Of a stretch of 64,000 nucleotides of DNA, positions 33,988 to 42,682 are shown piece after piece. Both the position numbers and the translations under genes were made by a program. Location: the NCBI RefSeq assembly GCF_022835695.1, contig NZ_BQUV01000005.1, positions 496,001 through 560,000 of the forward strand, given 5' to 3'. The stretch's first letter is position 1; the number at the start of each line of letters is the position of its first letter. The DNA comes from Bradyrhizobium sp. Ce-3. GTDB taxonomy: Bacteria > Pseudomonadota > Alphaproteobacteria > Rhizobiales > Xanthobacteraceae. Below the pieces are notes generated by a model. It worked only from the letters and a program-made list of their open reading frames with translations, was not told where the DNA came from and did not search any database.

Positions 33988-34071
33988 GTCATTGCGAGCG
34001 CAGCGAAGCAATCCATCCTGCCGTACGCGCGGAGCGATGGATTGCTTCGTCGCTTCGCTCCTCGCGATGAC
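33988..34071. repeat. Dispersed palindromic repeat, family A
   Basis: The 84-base element runs from GTCATTGCGAGCG to CTCCTCGCGATGAC. Its arms are complementary (GAAGCAATCCATC with GATGGATTGCTTC). It is the simpler form of the element at 921-1035. Confidence 0.88.
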
Positions 34072-34089
34072 GGGATGGTGCGACCGGGC

Positions 34090-34497
34090 TCAGCTCTTCT
34101 TGCGCTTGCTCGCCTTCTTGACGGTCTTCTTCGCAGTCTTCTTTTTCTTCACGGTTTTCTTCTTTGCCGCGAAATAGGCCTCGACCTTCTTCGATGAATG
34201 TCCGACTGCGGCGACCGCAGTCTTGAGCCGGGCAGGGGTCACCTTGAACTTCTTCGACCAGTAACGGACCTCGTAGGGCTCGCTGATCGCGATCCGCGCG
34301 CGGTCGGCGGCCATGTGCCGCTGCTCCTTGAAATAGGCTTCCACCTTCTTGGCGGAATGCCCGACCTTCTTGACGGCGGCCTTGAGCTTCGCCGGCGTGA
34401 CCTTGAACTTCTTGGACCAGTACGCAACTTCGTAGGACTCGCTCAGCGCGATCAGAGCGCGATCCTGTGCGCCCCGCTTCTTCTTGTCGTCCGCCAT
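34090..34497 (-). CDS. Tandem DUF3606 protein with lysine-rich tail
   Basis: A 135-residue basic protein with two copies of the DUF3606 motif: SYEVAYWSKKFKVTPAKLKA with AVKKVGHSAKKVEAYF, and PYEVRYWSKKFKVTPARLKT with AVAAVGHSSKKVEAYF. The last ~27 residues are almost all Lys with Thr/Ala/Ser. DUF3606 units normally occur singly in ~60-residue proteins. The strongly basic tail suggests nucleic-acid binding, which is inference. The ATG at 34497 was chosen because AGGA lies seven bases upstream; a longer frame to 34512 uses that site as coding. Neighbours give no functional hint. Confidence 0.87.
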   Translation of the reverse strand: MADDKKKRGAQDRALIALSESYEVAYWSKKFKVTPAKLKAAVKKVGHSAKKVEAYFKEQRHMAADRARIAISEPYEVRYWSKKFKVTPARLKTAVAAVGHSSKKVEAYFAAKKKTVKKKKTAKKTVKKASKRKKS

Positions 34498-34651
34498 AAG
34501 ATGATCCTTCATCGAAGATTCGAACGCTGGAACCTTAGCAGTCCCGGTGAGGTTCGGACAGGCGGCCTGTGCGCGATGGACGATCCGGCCGCGGCGCGGC
34601 TACGATCGACGCGAACAGAAGCTGCGCGATGAAGTTTGTGGAGGTAAGTGC

Positions 34652-35359
34652 ATGCACTATCAGCTTTACTACTGGCCGATGATCCAGGGCCGCGGCGAAT
34701 ATGTCCGCCTCGCGCTCGAGGATGCCGGCGCAGGCTACACCGATGTCGCGCGCGGCAAGGCCGGCATGGGCGCCATGATGAAGATGATGGATGCGCACAA
34801 GGGCACGCCGCCCTTTGCGCCGCCGTTCCTCAAGACGGGCCAGCTCGTGATCGGACAGACCGCCAACATCCTGCTCTATCTCGGTGCGCGCCATGGCCTG
34901 GCGCCGAAGGCGGAGGCCGGAAAGCTCTGGGTGCACCAGCTGCAGCTGACGATCGCGGACTTCGTGCTGGAGATCCACGACACCCATCACCCGCTCGGGC
35001 CGTCGCTGTATTACGAGGATCAGAAGGCGCCGGCGAAAAAGCGCACCGAAGAGTTCTGGAAATCGCGGGTGCCGAAATATCTCGATTATTTCGAGGATCT
35101 GGTTGCGGCGAACGGCGGCGCTTTCGTCACCGGGCGCCGGCTGACCTACGCCGACCTGTCGCTGTTCCAGATCGTGGAAGGCCTGCGCTACGCGTTTCCG
35201 AAGCGGATGGCGGCGTTCGAGAGGAAGGTGCCGCGCCTGGTCGCGCTACGCGATCGCGTCGCCGAGCGTCCGAACATCAAGGCGTATCTGGCAAGCGCGC
35301 GGCGGATTCCGTTCAACGAGGAGGGGATCTTCCGGCGCTACAAGGCGCTGGATTTGTAA
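34652..35359 (+). CDS. Glutathione S-transferase family protein
   Basis: A 235-residue GST. The N-terminal thioredoxin-like domain starts MHYQLYYWPMIQGRGEYVRL with the likely catalytic Tyr6/Tyr7 and the cis-Pro region FAPPFLKTGQLVIGQTANIL. The C-terminal all-helical domain includes GGAFVTGRRLTYADLSLFQI, the conserved N-capping/D motif, and GLRYAFPKRMAAF. Sigma/mu-like in pattern. The ATG at 34652 follows GGAGG with the correct spacing. The substrate is unknown. Confidence 0.92.
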   Translation: MHYQLYYWPMIQGRGEYVRLALEDAGAGYTDVARGKAGMGAMMKMMDAHKGTPPFAPPFLKTGQLVIGQTANILLYLGARHGLAPKAEAGKLWVHQLQLTIADFVLEIHDTHHPLGPSLYYEDQKAPAKKRTEEFWKSRVPKYLDYFEDLVAANGGAFVTGRRLTYADLSLFQIVEGLRYAFPKRMAAFERKVPRLVALRDRVAERPNIKAYLASARRIPFNEEGIFRRYKALDL

Positions 35360-35364
35360 CGACT

Positions 35365-35470
35365 GTCATTCCGGCGCGCAGGCCATAGATGTGTAGTTGC
35401 GCATCGGGGAATCGTACTCACGGTCGTGGTTATGGATTCCGGGCTCGCGCTTTGCGCGCCCCTGAATGAC
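35365..35470. repeat. Dispersed palindromic repeat, family B
   Basis: It begins GTCATTCCGGCG and ends CGCCCCTGAATGAC, with the TGTAGTTGCGCA segment recalling the inner hairpin of the copy at 26920. It lies between the GST and GFA genes. Confidence 0.8.
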
Positions 35471-35479
35471 GCCGAAGGA

Positions 35480-35839
35480 CTATCTATTCCGGCCGTCCAC
35501 CGGCGTCATCTTGATCGTCGACAGATCGACGCCGTCGATGCAGCTGACATTGAGCGCCACGATGTCGGCGCCATCGGGCTTCTTGCCGCGCGCGAACACG
35601 TCGACGCCGCAATCGACGCAGAGCTGGTGGTGAATCGCGTGGCGGTTGAACAGATATTCCTTGAGGTTCTCGGCGCCGGCGCGCAGCTGAAAGCTCGACG
35701 GCGGTATGAACACGAAGTGCAGGCCCTTCTTGGTGCAGATCGAGCAGTTGCAGGCGGTGACCATGGCCATGTCGGTGGTGCACTCGAAGCGCACCTGGCC
35801 GCAATGGCAGCCGCCGGTGTAGGTCTTGCTCTCTGCCAT
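35480..35839 (-). CDS. GFA-family zinc protein (glutathione-dependent formaldehyde-activating type)
   Basis: A 119-residue single-domain protein with the zinc ligands of the GFA/CENP-V fold: CHC at residues 11-13 (GGCHCGQVRFEC), CNCSIC at 30-35 and CVDC at 74-77. GFA proteins bind zinc and have been linked to S-hydroxymethylglutathione formation; many members have unknown substrates. It is nine bases downstream of the ICMT-like gene on the same strand. Confidence 0.93.
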   Translation of the reverse strand: MAESKTYTGGCHCGQVRFECTTDMAMVTACNCSICTKKGLHFVFIPPSSFQLRAGAENLKEYLFNRHAIHHQLCVDCGVDVFARGKKPDGADIVALNVSCIDGVDLSTIKMTPVDGRNR

Positions 35840-35848
35840 GATGGTTCC

Positions 35849-36523
35849 TCACCACAATCCGGGCACGAGGCGATAGCGCACCCGCGCCGCATAGTCGGCA
35901 TAGCCTGACAACCCCGCCACCAGCGTGCGCTCCTCGATGCGGGTGCGGAACGCGAACATCGCGAAGAACACCGGCACGAAGGCCAGGCCCCACCAGGAGC
36001 CGAGCGTCAGCGGCACGCCGATGAAGAACAGCATCACGCTCGTATACATGGGATGGCGGACCAGCGCGTAGGGTCCGGTCGAGATCACGTGATGGTCGCG
36101 CTCGGTCTGCACCTTCACGACCGGCGCGGCGAATGAATTGGTGCGGAACACCCACAGGATCAGCACGGTCGAGAGCAGATACAGCGCAAGGCCGAGCACG
36201 ATCAGCGGCATGCCGGCATCGGCGCCGCCGAAGCGGCGATCGAGGCCCATCGCGACGAACCACAGCACCGCAATGACCAGGAACACCAGCATGAAGCGCT
36301 TGTCCTCGGCGGGCTGACCCTCGCGCGCGGTGAGGCGCATGCGCTCGGCCAGCAGGCCGGGGTCGACCCTGGCCAGCCACAGCCCGCAGGCCGGGCCGAT
36401 CACGGCCGAGGCGATCAAGTAGGCCCACGCACCGGGCCAGTGCAGCGTGCCGGCGAAGGCAAACAGCAGCGCGGCCATGGCGATGACGAAGAAGGTGTTC
36501 TGCAAGAGGAGCTTTGCGATCAT
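35849..36523 (-). CDS. Isoprenylcysteine carboxyl methyltransferase (ICMT)-family membrane protein
   Basis: A 224-residue membrane protein with about five to six helices. The diagnostic C-terminal block is DHHVISTGPYALVRHPMYTS, followed by IEERTLVAGLSGYADYAARV with RYRLVPGLW. This is the ICMT/PEMT-like SAM-dependent methyltransferase motif. In bacteria the acceptor is usually unknown (lipids or small hydrophobics). The start at 36523 is supported by CGGAG seven bases before. It is transcribed away from the divergent ArsR2 gene. Confidence 0.88.
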   Translation of the reverse strand: MIAKLLLQNTFFVIAMAALLFAFAGTLHWPGAWAYLIASAVIGPACGLWLARVDPGLLAERMRLTAREGQPAEDKRFMLVFLVIAVLWFVAMGLDRRFGGADAGMPLIVLGLALYLLSTVLILWVFRTNSFAAPVVKVQTERDHHVISTGPYALVRHPMYTSVMLFFIGVPLTLGSWWGLAFVPVFFAMFAFRTRIEERTLVAGLSGYADYAARVRYRLVPGLW

Positions 36524-36644
36524 GGGCGGCTCCGTGATTCCAGCCGGGATTATCGCACCCTTTTTCCGGCAAGCATGCGGCCGCAATCATCAACTTTCGG
36601 AGCGGGCGCCATGTTCCTGCGCCGCGGACCGCCTTGTCTCAGCA

Positions 36645-36673
36645 TTGACAATCGTATAAGCAATTGCTTATAT
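36645..36673 (+). promoter_or_regulatory. Promoter with 18-bp palindromic operator (ArsR2)
   Basis: A consensus -35 TTGACA (36645-36650) and a -10-like TTATAT (36668-36673) are exactly 17 bases apart. The perfect palindrome TATAAGCAATTGCTTATA (36655-36672) fills the spacer and overlaps the -10. This is an expected binding site for the ArsR repressor encoded just downstream. Confidence 0.82.
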
Positions 36674-36691
36674 ATCAACGTGACCGCCGCC

Positions 36692-37006
36692 ATGCAGCTG
36701 ACCAATGTGCTCAAGACCCTCGCGGACCCGACGCGACGGGCGGTGTTCGAGCGGATCATCCGGGAAGGCGAGATCGCCGCAACCGGGCTGGTGCAGGGCT
36801 CCAAGGTGTCGCAGCCGGCGGTGTCGCAGCATCTGCGGGCGCTGCGTGATGCCGGGCTCGTCGTCGAGCGGCGCGAGGGCCGGCATATCCATTACCGCGT
36901 CGCGCCGAAGGGGCTCAGCCCGCTGATCGACTGGCTCGGCCATTACGAGACGTTCTGGGCCGAGCGCTTCGCAAATCTGGAACGGTTGTTGAAGGAGAGT
37001 GAGTGA
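36692..37006 (+). CDS. ArsR/SmtB-family winged-helix regulator (second copy)
   Basis: A 104-residue repressor paralogous to the one at 146-469. It has LKTLADPTRRAVFERIIREG, recognition helix SQPAVSQHLRALRDAGL and the wing VERREGRHIHYRV. No metal-binding cysteines. The frame is open upstream but the ATG at 36692 lies just past the promoter/operator; a GTG at 36680 is an alternative. The stop overlaps the start of the SRPBCC gene (ATGA). Confidence 0.93.
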   Translation: MQLTNVLKTLADPTRRAVFERIIREGEIAATGLVQGSKVSQPAVSQHLRALRDAGLVVERREGRHIHYRVAPKGLSPLIDWLGHYETFWAERFANLERLLKESE

Positions 37007-37446
37007 TGAGCGAGACGCACGCGATCACGGTCGAGAAGGTGCTGCCCTACGCCGCCGACAGGATCTGGCGGACGCTCACCACCAGCGAACTGCTGATGAA
37101 ATGGCTGATGCCGAACGATTTTCAGCCGAGCGTCGGACACAAGTTCAATTTCCGCACCAGGCCGATCGGCGACTGGGACGGCGTCGTGCATTGCGAGGTG
37201 CTGGATTGCGATCCGCCGCGCCTGCTGCGCTATTCCTGGAAGGGTGGCGCTGACACCAATCCGGAATTCGGCTCGAAGCTCGACTCGGTCGTCACCTGGA
37301 CGCTGACGCCGGTCGAGGGCGGCACGCAACTCCGCATGGTGCATGACGGCTTCGTCTTCCCCGGCAACCGGTTCGCGTACGACATGATGAGCCCGGGCTG
37401 GGGCAAGATCGTCGATGCGATCGGGCGGGTCACCGCGGAAGCCTGA
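37003..37446 (+). CDS. SRPBCC/AHSA1-domain protein (second copy)
   Basis: A 147-residue START-like protein paralogous to the one at 466-897. Shared elements are KVLPYAADRIWRTLTTSELL, KWLMPNDFQPSVGHKFNF, and the strand TWTLTPVEGGTQLRMVHDGF before the C-terminal helix. It is coupled to the ArsR gene by a four-base overlap and should share the palindrome-controlled promoter. Function inferred only at the fold level. Confidence 0.92.
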   Translation: MMSETHAITVEKVLPYAADRIWRTLTTSELLMKWLMPNDFQPSVGHKFNFRTRPIGDWDGVVHCEVLDCDPPRLLRYSWKGGADTNPEFGSKLDSVVTWTLTPVEGGTQLRMVHDGFVFPGNRFAYDMMSPGWGKIVDAIGRVTAEA

Positions 37447-37450
37447 CGGA

Positions 37451-37942
37451 TCACTCGTTCTTGCCGCGGCGAACCGTGATCGAGGCGTCGGTCCTGGTGC
37501 GGTTGCATTCGAGGTTGAGGCGGCGATAGCGCATCGTGATGGTGTTGCCGCGGAGGATGCCCATCCGTTTGAGGCAGCGCGAGGTGCCGGTGGTGGCGTC
37601 GTCCTTCGGCACGGTGAAGACCAGTGCCGTGGCCGAGCCGACCAGGTTGAAGAATTCCGGCTTCATCTTGCGATCGGTCTTGGCGTAGAGCTCGATCGCA
37701 TAGTCCTTGCCGCGGCAGCCGAGCGACAATTCCTTTGCTGCCGGGTGTGTGAGGTATGTGATGTTGGCGGCGCTGAAATTGACCTTCAGCCCGTCGATCT
37801 GGCCGGCGAGCTGCTTGGCGATATCCTCGCAGGGATCGGCATGCGCCGGCGCGGCGGCGAAGGCGCTCGCCAGCGCCAGCAGCGCGGCCGGCAGGGTGGA
37901 GCGGATGCCCAAAGGCAAGCGTCGGCGCAACGGTGCTGTCAC
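37451..37942 (-). CDS. Exported conserved hypothetical protein
   Basis: A 163-residue protein read from a GTG at 37942, preceded by GGGGGT. A signal peptide (core PAALLALASAFAAAPAHA) is followed by a mature domain with four cysteines (ADPCEDIAKQLAGQIDGLKV, LSLGCRGKDYAIELYAK, SRCLKRMGIL, LECNRTRTD). No known family. The frame is open further upstream but is low-complexity Ala/Arg there and not credible. It is convergent with the SRPBCC gene. Confidence 0.75.
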   Translation of the reverse strand: MTAPLRRRLPLGIRSTLPAALLALASAFAAAPAHADPCEDIAKQLAGQIDGLKVNFSAANITYLTHPAAKELSLGCRGKDYAIELYAKTDRKMKPEFFNLVGSATALVFTVPKDDATTGTSRCLKRMGILRGNTITMRYRRLNLECNRTRTDASITVRRGKNE

Positions 37943-38015
37943 GAAATACCCCCGCGGTATGAAAATACGCGAAGCTACATGCAGGCTCCCGCGCAGCGCG
38001 TCAATACGGGCGCTG

Positions 38016-38333
38016 TCAGGATGCGCATTTGCCGTCCTGCGCCTTGGACACACCGGCGGCGCGGCGCTCGCAATCATTGCCGTAGGTCTTGCCGTCGCAG
38101 CCGCACACCGGCTTGAAGATCTTGTTGCAGATCGTCGGGCGGAACGCGCAGCTGCCGGTCTGGTCGAAGCGGCCGCATTGGGTGGGCTTGAACTGGCAGA
38201 ATTGGCCGCGGCTGCTGCATTGCAGGCCGGCAAGGCCGCCGCACGCCTTGCCGAGGCGGGCGGCATCGGCGCCGTTCGGGACCGCGATCAACAAGGCCAG
38301 CGCCGCGAACCGGATCAAAAGCGCTGTCTTCAT
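38016..38333 (-). CDS. Exported Kazal-type protease-inhibitor-domain protein
   Basis: A 105-residue secreted, cysteine-rich protein. The signal peptide covers about residues 1-23. The mature chain first has CGGLAGLQCSSRGQFCQF and CGRFDQTGSCAF, then a Kazal-like module KPVCGCDGKTYGNDCERRAA ending DGKC. The C-x-C-D-G-x-T-Y-x-N-x-C core is diagnostic. AGGAGG precedes the ATG at 38333. In bacteria such proteins may inhibit extracellular serine proteases; the target is unknown. A longer open frame upstream lacks support. Confidence 0.9.
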   Translation of the reverse strand: MKTALLIRFAALALLIAVPNGADAARLGKACGGLAGLQCSSRGQFCQFKPTQCGRFDQTGSCAFRPTICNKIFKPVCGCDGKTYGNDCERRAAGVSKAQDGKCAS

Positions 38334-38547
38334 GAAGGCCTCCTGATGGCTTCCCTGGCCGAATGGTGGTGTGTTGTGGCAACCCGAGATTACCGTGGCA
38401 TGAAACCTAGCACGTGGATTGCCTGTCCGGCGCATGGCTGGAAGGCCGCCGGCTTCCCTTTCCTTTGTCCGAAAAAGGCTTAGAACGGCTCTACATTTGT
38501 CGGCGGCCCCGTGGCCGGACCGGCCTTTCTAAACCGACGAGCAGCTC

Positions 38548-40203
38548 ATGAACGCCCCCTCAGCCTTCCCCGACCAGCAGAAGCCCGTTCCGCCCTACAA
38601 GCACACCCCGCTGTTCCCGCTGGGTGCCGACACCACGCCGTACAAGAAAGTCACGAGCGAGGGCGTCCGGGTCGAGAAGGTGCTGGGCAAGGACATGCTG
38701 GTGGTGTCGCGGGAGGCGCTGCGGGCACTCTCGGAAGCCGCGTTCGGCGACATCAACCACTATCTGCGGCCAGGCCATCTGAAGCAGCTGCGCTCCATCC
38801 TCGAGGACAAGGAAGCCAGCGACAACGACAAGTTCGTCGCCTTCGACTTCCTGAAGAACGCCAACATCGCCGCCGGCGGCGTGCTGCCGATGTGCCAGGA
38901 CACCGGCACCGCGATCATCATGGGCAAGAAGGGCTGCAACGTCATCACCGATGGCGAAGACGAGGCCGCGCTGTCGGAAGGCGCGCGCGATGCCTATCTG
39001 CGCCGCAATCTGCGCTACTCGCAGGTCGCTCCCTTGTCGATGTACGAGGAGAAGAACACCGCCAACAACATGCCGGCGCAGTGCGAGATCTACGCCGAGG
39101 GCGATGACGCCTACAAGTTCATGTTCATGGCCAAGGGCGGCGGCAGCGCCAACAAGAGTTTTCTGTTCCAGGCGACGCCCTCGGTGCTGACCAAGGACCG
39201 CCTGCTCGCGTTCCTGAAGGAGAAGGTGCTGACGCTCGGCACCGCGGCGTGTCCGCCATATCATCTTGCGATCGTGATCGGCGGCACCTCGGCCGAGCTC
39301 TGCATGAAGACCGTGAAGCTTGCCTCGGCGCGCTATCTCGATGCGCTGCCGACCCACGGCTCGCCTGACGGCAACGCGTTCCGCGATCTCGAGATGGAGC
39401 AGGAAATCCTCAAGATGACGCAAAGCCTGGGGGTGGGCGCGCAGTTCGGCGGCAAGTATTTCTGCCACGACGTGCGCGTGATCCGGATGCCGCGCCACGG
39501 CGCCTCGCTGCCGATCGGGCTCGGCGTGTCCTGCTCGGCGGACCGCCAGGTGCTCGGCAAGATCACCAGGGATGGCGTCTATCTCGAGGAGCTCGAGCAC
39601 AACCCGGCGCAATATCTGCCCGCGGTGGAGCAGTCGCTCGGTGGCGAGGTCGTCAAGATCGACCTCAACAAGCCGATGAAGGAGATCTTGGCGACGTTGT
39701 CGCAATATCCGACCAAGACCCGGGTCTCGATGACCGGCACCATGATCGTGGCGCGCGATTCCGCGCACGCCAAGCTGCGCGAGCGCTTGGAGAAGGGCGA
39801 GCCGCTGCCGGATTATTTCAAGAACCATCCGGTGTATTACGCGGGTCCAGCCAAGACGCCCGACGGCTACGCCTCCGGCGCATTCGGCCCGACCACGGCG
39901 GGACGTATGGATTCGTTCGTCGACCAGTTCCAGGCCGCCGGCGGCTCGATGGTGATGGTCGCCAAGGGCAACCGCGCGGTCGCGGTGCGCGAGGCCTGCA
40001 AGAAGCACGGCGGCTTCTATCTCGGCTCGATCGGCGGTGCGGCGGCGAACCTCGCAGAGCACTGCATCAAGAAGGTCGAGGTGGTCGAGTATCCCGAGCT
40101 CGGCATGGAAGCGATCTGGCGCATCGAAGTGGTCGATTTCCCGGCCTTCATCATCATCGATGACAAGGGCAACGACTTCTTCAAGGAATTGAATCTGGGT
40201 TGA
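38548..40203 (+). CDS. fumA: Class I fumarate hydratase (iron-sulfur)
   Basis: A 551-residue class I fumarase catalysing fumarate/malate interconversion in the TCA cycle with a [4Fe-4S] cluster. Conserved segments are [20 protein letters not shown] (cluster Cys), [20 protein letters not shown] and [19 protein letters not shown]. The C-terminal beta-domain contains [20 protein letters not shown] and [20 protein letters not shown]. Length and domain order match single-chain FumA/FumB. The following DUF429 gene overlaps its stop (TTGA). Confidence 0.96.
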   Translation: MNAPSAFPDQQKPVPPYKHTPLFPLGADTTPYKKVTSEGVRVEKVLGKDMLVVSREALRALSEAAFGDINHYLRPGHLKQLRSILEDKEASDNDKFVAFDFLKNANIAAGGVLPMCQDTGTAIIMGKKGCNVITDGEDEAALSEGARDAYLRRNLRYSQVAPLSMYEEKNTANNMPAQCEIYAEGDDAYKFMFMAKGGGSANKSFLFQATPSVLTKDRLLAFLKEKVLTLGTAACPPYHLAIVIGGTSAELCMKTVKLASARYLDALPTHGSPDGNAFRDLEMEQEILKMTQSLGVGAQFGGKYFCHDVRVIRMPRHGASLPIGLGVSCSADRQVLGKITRDGVYLEELEHNPAQYLPAVEQSLGGEVVKIDLNKPMKEILATLSQYPTKTRVSMTGTMIVARDSAHAKLRERLEKGEPLPDYFKNHPVYYAGPAKTPDGYASGAFGPTTAGRMDSFVDQFQAAGGSMVMVAKGNRAVAVREACKKHGGFYLGSIGGAAANLAEHCIKKVEVVEYPELGMEAIWRIEVVDFPAFIIIDDKGNDFFKELNLG

Positions 40204-40874
40204 GGGCGACAGGCCTCGACGGATTCTCCAACGGCTGGGTCGCCGTCACCATCGACGGCGACCAGCGCTCGATTTCCTTTCACTCCGATGTTGCGGGCGC
40301 ACTTTCGCATCCGTTCGACCGCGCCGGGATCGACATTCCGATCGGCATGACCGATGACGGTGAGCGCGATTGCGACCTGCTTGCCCGCGCACGGCTGCGC
40401 CCGCACAGCTCGCGCGTCTTCACCGGCGCGCGGCGCTGGCTGTGGCAGGAGTTCTCCGATCCCGATGCGGCAAACCGTGAAGCGCTGCGCCGCGGCCAGA
40501 CCCGCGTCTCGCGCCAGCTCTGGCACATCGGCGCAAAGATCATGGAGGTCGACGGGTTCGTTCGTGCGAACGCCGCGCGCGACATCCGCGAGGTGCATCC
40601 CGAACTGGTGTTCCTGCGCTTGAACGGTGGCGCGCCGCTGCCGCGCAAGAAGTCGGAGGAGGGCGATGCGCTCCGCCGCCGGCTGCTGAAGCGTTCGGGC
40701 TTTCGCGAGATCGATCGCTGGCTCACCGTGACGCGGGTCGGCACCGGTGCAAAGCGCGACGACGTGCTGGATGCCTGCGCGGTGGCACTCGCTGCACTAA
40801 AGCCGAACGGCTGCGTTCCCGAGGGACCGCAGCCGCTGGATGGACATGATCTGCCGATGCAGATCTGGTTCTAG
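40200..40874 (+). CDS. DUF429-domain protein
   Basis: A 224-residue protein of the DUF429 family, which has an RNase H-like fold. Typical are the N-terminal [14 protein letters not shown], the acidic D-I-P-I-G segment ([10 protein letters not shown]), [12 protein letters not shown] and the final [17 protein letters not shown]. The TTG at 40200 overlaps the fumA stop, indicating translational coupling. The conserved aspartates and glutamates resemble RNase H metal ligands. Activity is untested to my knowledge. Confidence 0.85.
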   Translation: MRATGLDGFSNGWVAVTIDGDQRSISFHSDVAGALSHPFDRAGIDIPIGMTDDGERDCDLLARARLRPHSSRVFTGARRWLWQEFSDPDAANREALRRGQTRVSRQLWHIGAKIMEVDGFVRANAARDIREVHPELVFLRLNGGAPLPRKKSEEGDALRRRLLKRSGFREIDRWLTVTRVGTGAKRDDVLDACAVALAALKPNGCVPEGPQPLDGHDLPMQIWF

Positions 40875-40884
40875 ACGGGGACGC

Positions 40885-41181
40885 TTACGCCCGCGTGCCG
40901 GTGAAGGGGAAGCTGCCCATCGGGCCGATGCCCATCTCGCCGGAGATGCCGTCGCCCGCGACCTTGCCGGTGAATTCCAGCGTCAGCGGCATCGGGTTGG
41001 TGATGGAAACCTTCCAGGCGACGTCGTCGCCGTTCACGGTGCCGTCGAAGATCTCGGTGGAATTGCCCTCGGCACCCTGCGTGCCGGTGAGCGTGCCGCC
41101 GGAGCTTGCCAGCGACAGCGTCGCCTTGCGCTCGCCCATCGGCGTCGTCATCGTGAGATTCCAGTTTCCGTCCACCGCCAT
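40885..41181 (-). CDS. Small conserved beta-rich protein
   Basis: A 98-residue protein starting MAVDGNWNLTMTTPMGERKA, with alternating strands (TLSLASSGGTLTGTQG, IFDGTVNGDDVAWKVSI, TLEFTGKVAGDGISGEM) that suggest a small beta barrel or sandwich. No signal peptide. The ATG at 41181 follows GGAGGGGAG. The wider frame upstream is not coding. Similar proteins are widespread in rhizobia, but I know no function. It is convergent with DUF429. Confidence 0.8.
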   Translation of the reverse strand: MAVDGNWNLTMTTPMGERKATLSLASSGGTLTGTQGAEGNSTEIFDGTVNGDDVAWKVSITNPMPLTLEFTGKVAGDGISGEMGIGPMGSFPFTGTRA

Positions 41182-41294
41182 TGATGTCTCCCCTCCGAGG
41201 TGAAAGCGTTTTCGAGCGTGTCGGTTCGCGCGAGAAACGCGTGCGCGGGTATAGCCCATCTTGCCGCGCGCGCCTAGTTCGCCGCTCGCGGCGA

Positions 41295-41846
41295 TCAGGC
41301 GCGGGCGGCGCGCAGCCGGTTGCCGACCAGGAAGCGGAAGGCGACGTACTGGATCGCGAAGGCGGCGATCTTGGCACCGACCAGCACCACCGACACGTAG
41401 AACGCCCACAGCTTCATGTCGCCGGTCGCCGCGACCGCGATGGTGCCGCCGGCGAGGATGAACATCAGCCCGGCCCAGGCATAGCCGGCGAGGGTGGCGT
41501 ATTCCGGAATGGTCTCGGTCACGATCGGCGGCAGATAGCGCAGCATCCAGCCGCGCTTGAGCATGATCGCGCCGATCGCGATGTGGCCGATCGCAGGCTT
41601 CGCGAGCACGAAACGCGGATCGTTGGTCAGCAGCGTCGCACCGCCCAGCACGATGACGAGCCCGAGGCTCGCCCAGGTCATGTGGCCGAGCGGCTGTCCC
41701 TTGACGCGCGCATAGACCACTTGCGCAATCGCGCCGGCGATCGCAACAGTGGTGGCGATCAGCACATTGTCGGTGGCGAGATAGACCACCAGGAACACGA
41801 TGGTGGAGAGGAAATCGCTCGCAAGTCTGGCAAATACGCTCTTCAT
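41295..41846 (-). CDS. YciB/IspZ-family inner-membrane protein
   Basis: A 183-residue polytopic protein of the YciB/septation protein A (IspZ) family. About five hydrophobic helices are present, with the loop RVKGQPLGHMTWASLGLVIV and the PSIKP-like element LAKPAIGHIAIGAIML. In E. coli YciB has been tied to envelope integrity and division. Bradyrhizobium genomes usually carry another, more canonical ispZ near ftsY, so this may be a paralogue. It is downstream of the operator-controlled membrane gene with a 54-base gap and may belong to that transcript. Confidence 0.82.
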   Translation of the reverse strand: MKSVFARLASDFLSTIVFLVVYLATDNVLIATTVAIAGAIAQVVYARVKGQPLGHMTWASLGLVIVLGGATLLTNDPRFVLAKPAIGHIAIGAIMLKRGWMLRYLPPIVTETIPEYATLAGYAWAGLMFILAGGTIAVAATGDMKLWAFYVSVVLVGAKIAAFAIQYVAFRFLVGNRLRAARA

Positions 41847-41900
41847 CGTCGTGATGTCCGTTTCCTCGTGATGATCGTTGTGATGTCGCGACAGCAGCGT

Positions 41901-42488
41901 TTAGCGTGAGGGCAGCGCGCCGGCCGGCGGCGCGCCGTACTTGGCTGCGCGATGATGCGGATACCAGCGGGTGAAGCACACCGCGGCATTACGTGCGGCG
42001 AAGGCGATCAAGAGGCCGGTCCACAGCGGCAGGGCCGGGACGTACAGCACTGCGACGTTGCCGACCAGCATCAGCAGCGTCGCGGCGGTCCAGGCTCCGG
42101 TGATCAGGTAATTGGCGTGGATGAAGCCAGGCAGCTTCGCGATCTCGGCATCGACCTGCTCCACCGCGTATTGCCGGGTGAAGGGATGGCCGATCATGAT
42201 CGAGCCGAGCGACACCAGCAGGATGCCGGCATCGACGGCGATCTTCACTGCGATGCTGCTCGCCGTGGCATCGACGAAGGTGAGATAGAAGCCGACGGCG
42301 GTGAACACGATCACCGAACCGACGCCGAGGATCTTGATGCTGCGGCCGCGCGCGATATCGAACGCGATGACGGCAAGGCAGATCAGTGCAGCAGTGAGCA
42401 GGCTCACCGTGGCCGAGGTCACCAGCATCAGCGTGGCGAAGGCGCCGTAGGGGGCGAGGATCAGGAAGATCGTCATCGGGAGCCTCAT
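41901..42488 (-). CDS. Multi-span membrane protein under TetR-type operator control
   Basis: A 195-residue protein with about six hydrophobic segments (first MTIFLILAPYGAFATLMLVT) and a soluble loop GHPFTRQYAVEQVDAEIAKL. The C-terminus TRWYPHHRAAKYG is basic. No named family; the segment pattern resembles intracellular septation or DUF-type permeases only loosely. The ATG at 42488 is used; a longer frame runs through the operator. Its promoter holds two copies of a 19-bp palindrome shared with the carotenoid oxygenase/tetR promoter, so it is likely co-regulated with them. Confidence 0.8.
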   Translation of the reverse strand: MRLPMTIFLILAPYGAFATLMLVTSATVSLLTAALICLAVIAFDIARGRSIKILGVGSVIVFTAVGFYLTFVDATASSIAVKIAVDAGILLVSLGSIMIGHPFTRQYAVEQVDAEIAKLPGFIHANYLITGAWTAATLLMLVGNVAVLYVPALPLWTGLLIAFAARNAAVCFTRWYPHHRAAKYGAPPAGALPSR

Positions 42489-42494
42489 CGGCTG

Positions 42495-42513
42495 ATCTTT
42501 ACATTGTAAAGAT
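42495..42513. promoter_or_regulatory. TetR-type operator 1 (perfect 19-bp palindrome)
   Basis: ATCTTTACATTGTAAAGAT is a perfect palindrome around a single central base. It directly follows the leftward -10 box TACGGT (42514-42519), which lies 17 bases from TTGACC (42537-42542), so it covers the transcription start of the membrane protein gene. Confidence 0.88.
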
Positions 42514-42547
42514 ACCGTAGAGGCGAGGACGGGCAGGGTCAAGCGAA

Positions 42548-42566
42548 ATCTTTACAGTGTCAAAAT
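42548..42566. promoter_or_regulatory. TetR-type operator 2 (imperfect copy)
   Basis: ATCTTTACAGTGTCAAAAT matches the perfect operator with two changes in the right arm. Its centre is 53 bases from operator 1. It lies just upstream of the membrane gene's -35 box. Confidence 0.75.
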
Positions 42567-42682
42567 CGTGATGCGGCGGAGAAAATGTGCGTGATTTCAA
42601 TCAGAAGCAGAGCTGTTATGCCCGGGACAAGCCCAGGCATGACGCGTGGCGGAATGGAGCGATCGGAGGCCGCGCCCGTCGG

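Noticed and set aside
37943-38266. Upstream extension of the reverse exported protein at 37451
   Set aside because: The added sequence is Ala/Arg/Ser low complexity and lies opposite the Kazal-domain gene region; a signal peptide begins at the GTG 37942.
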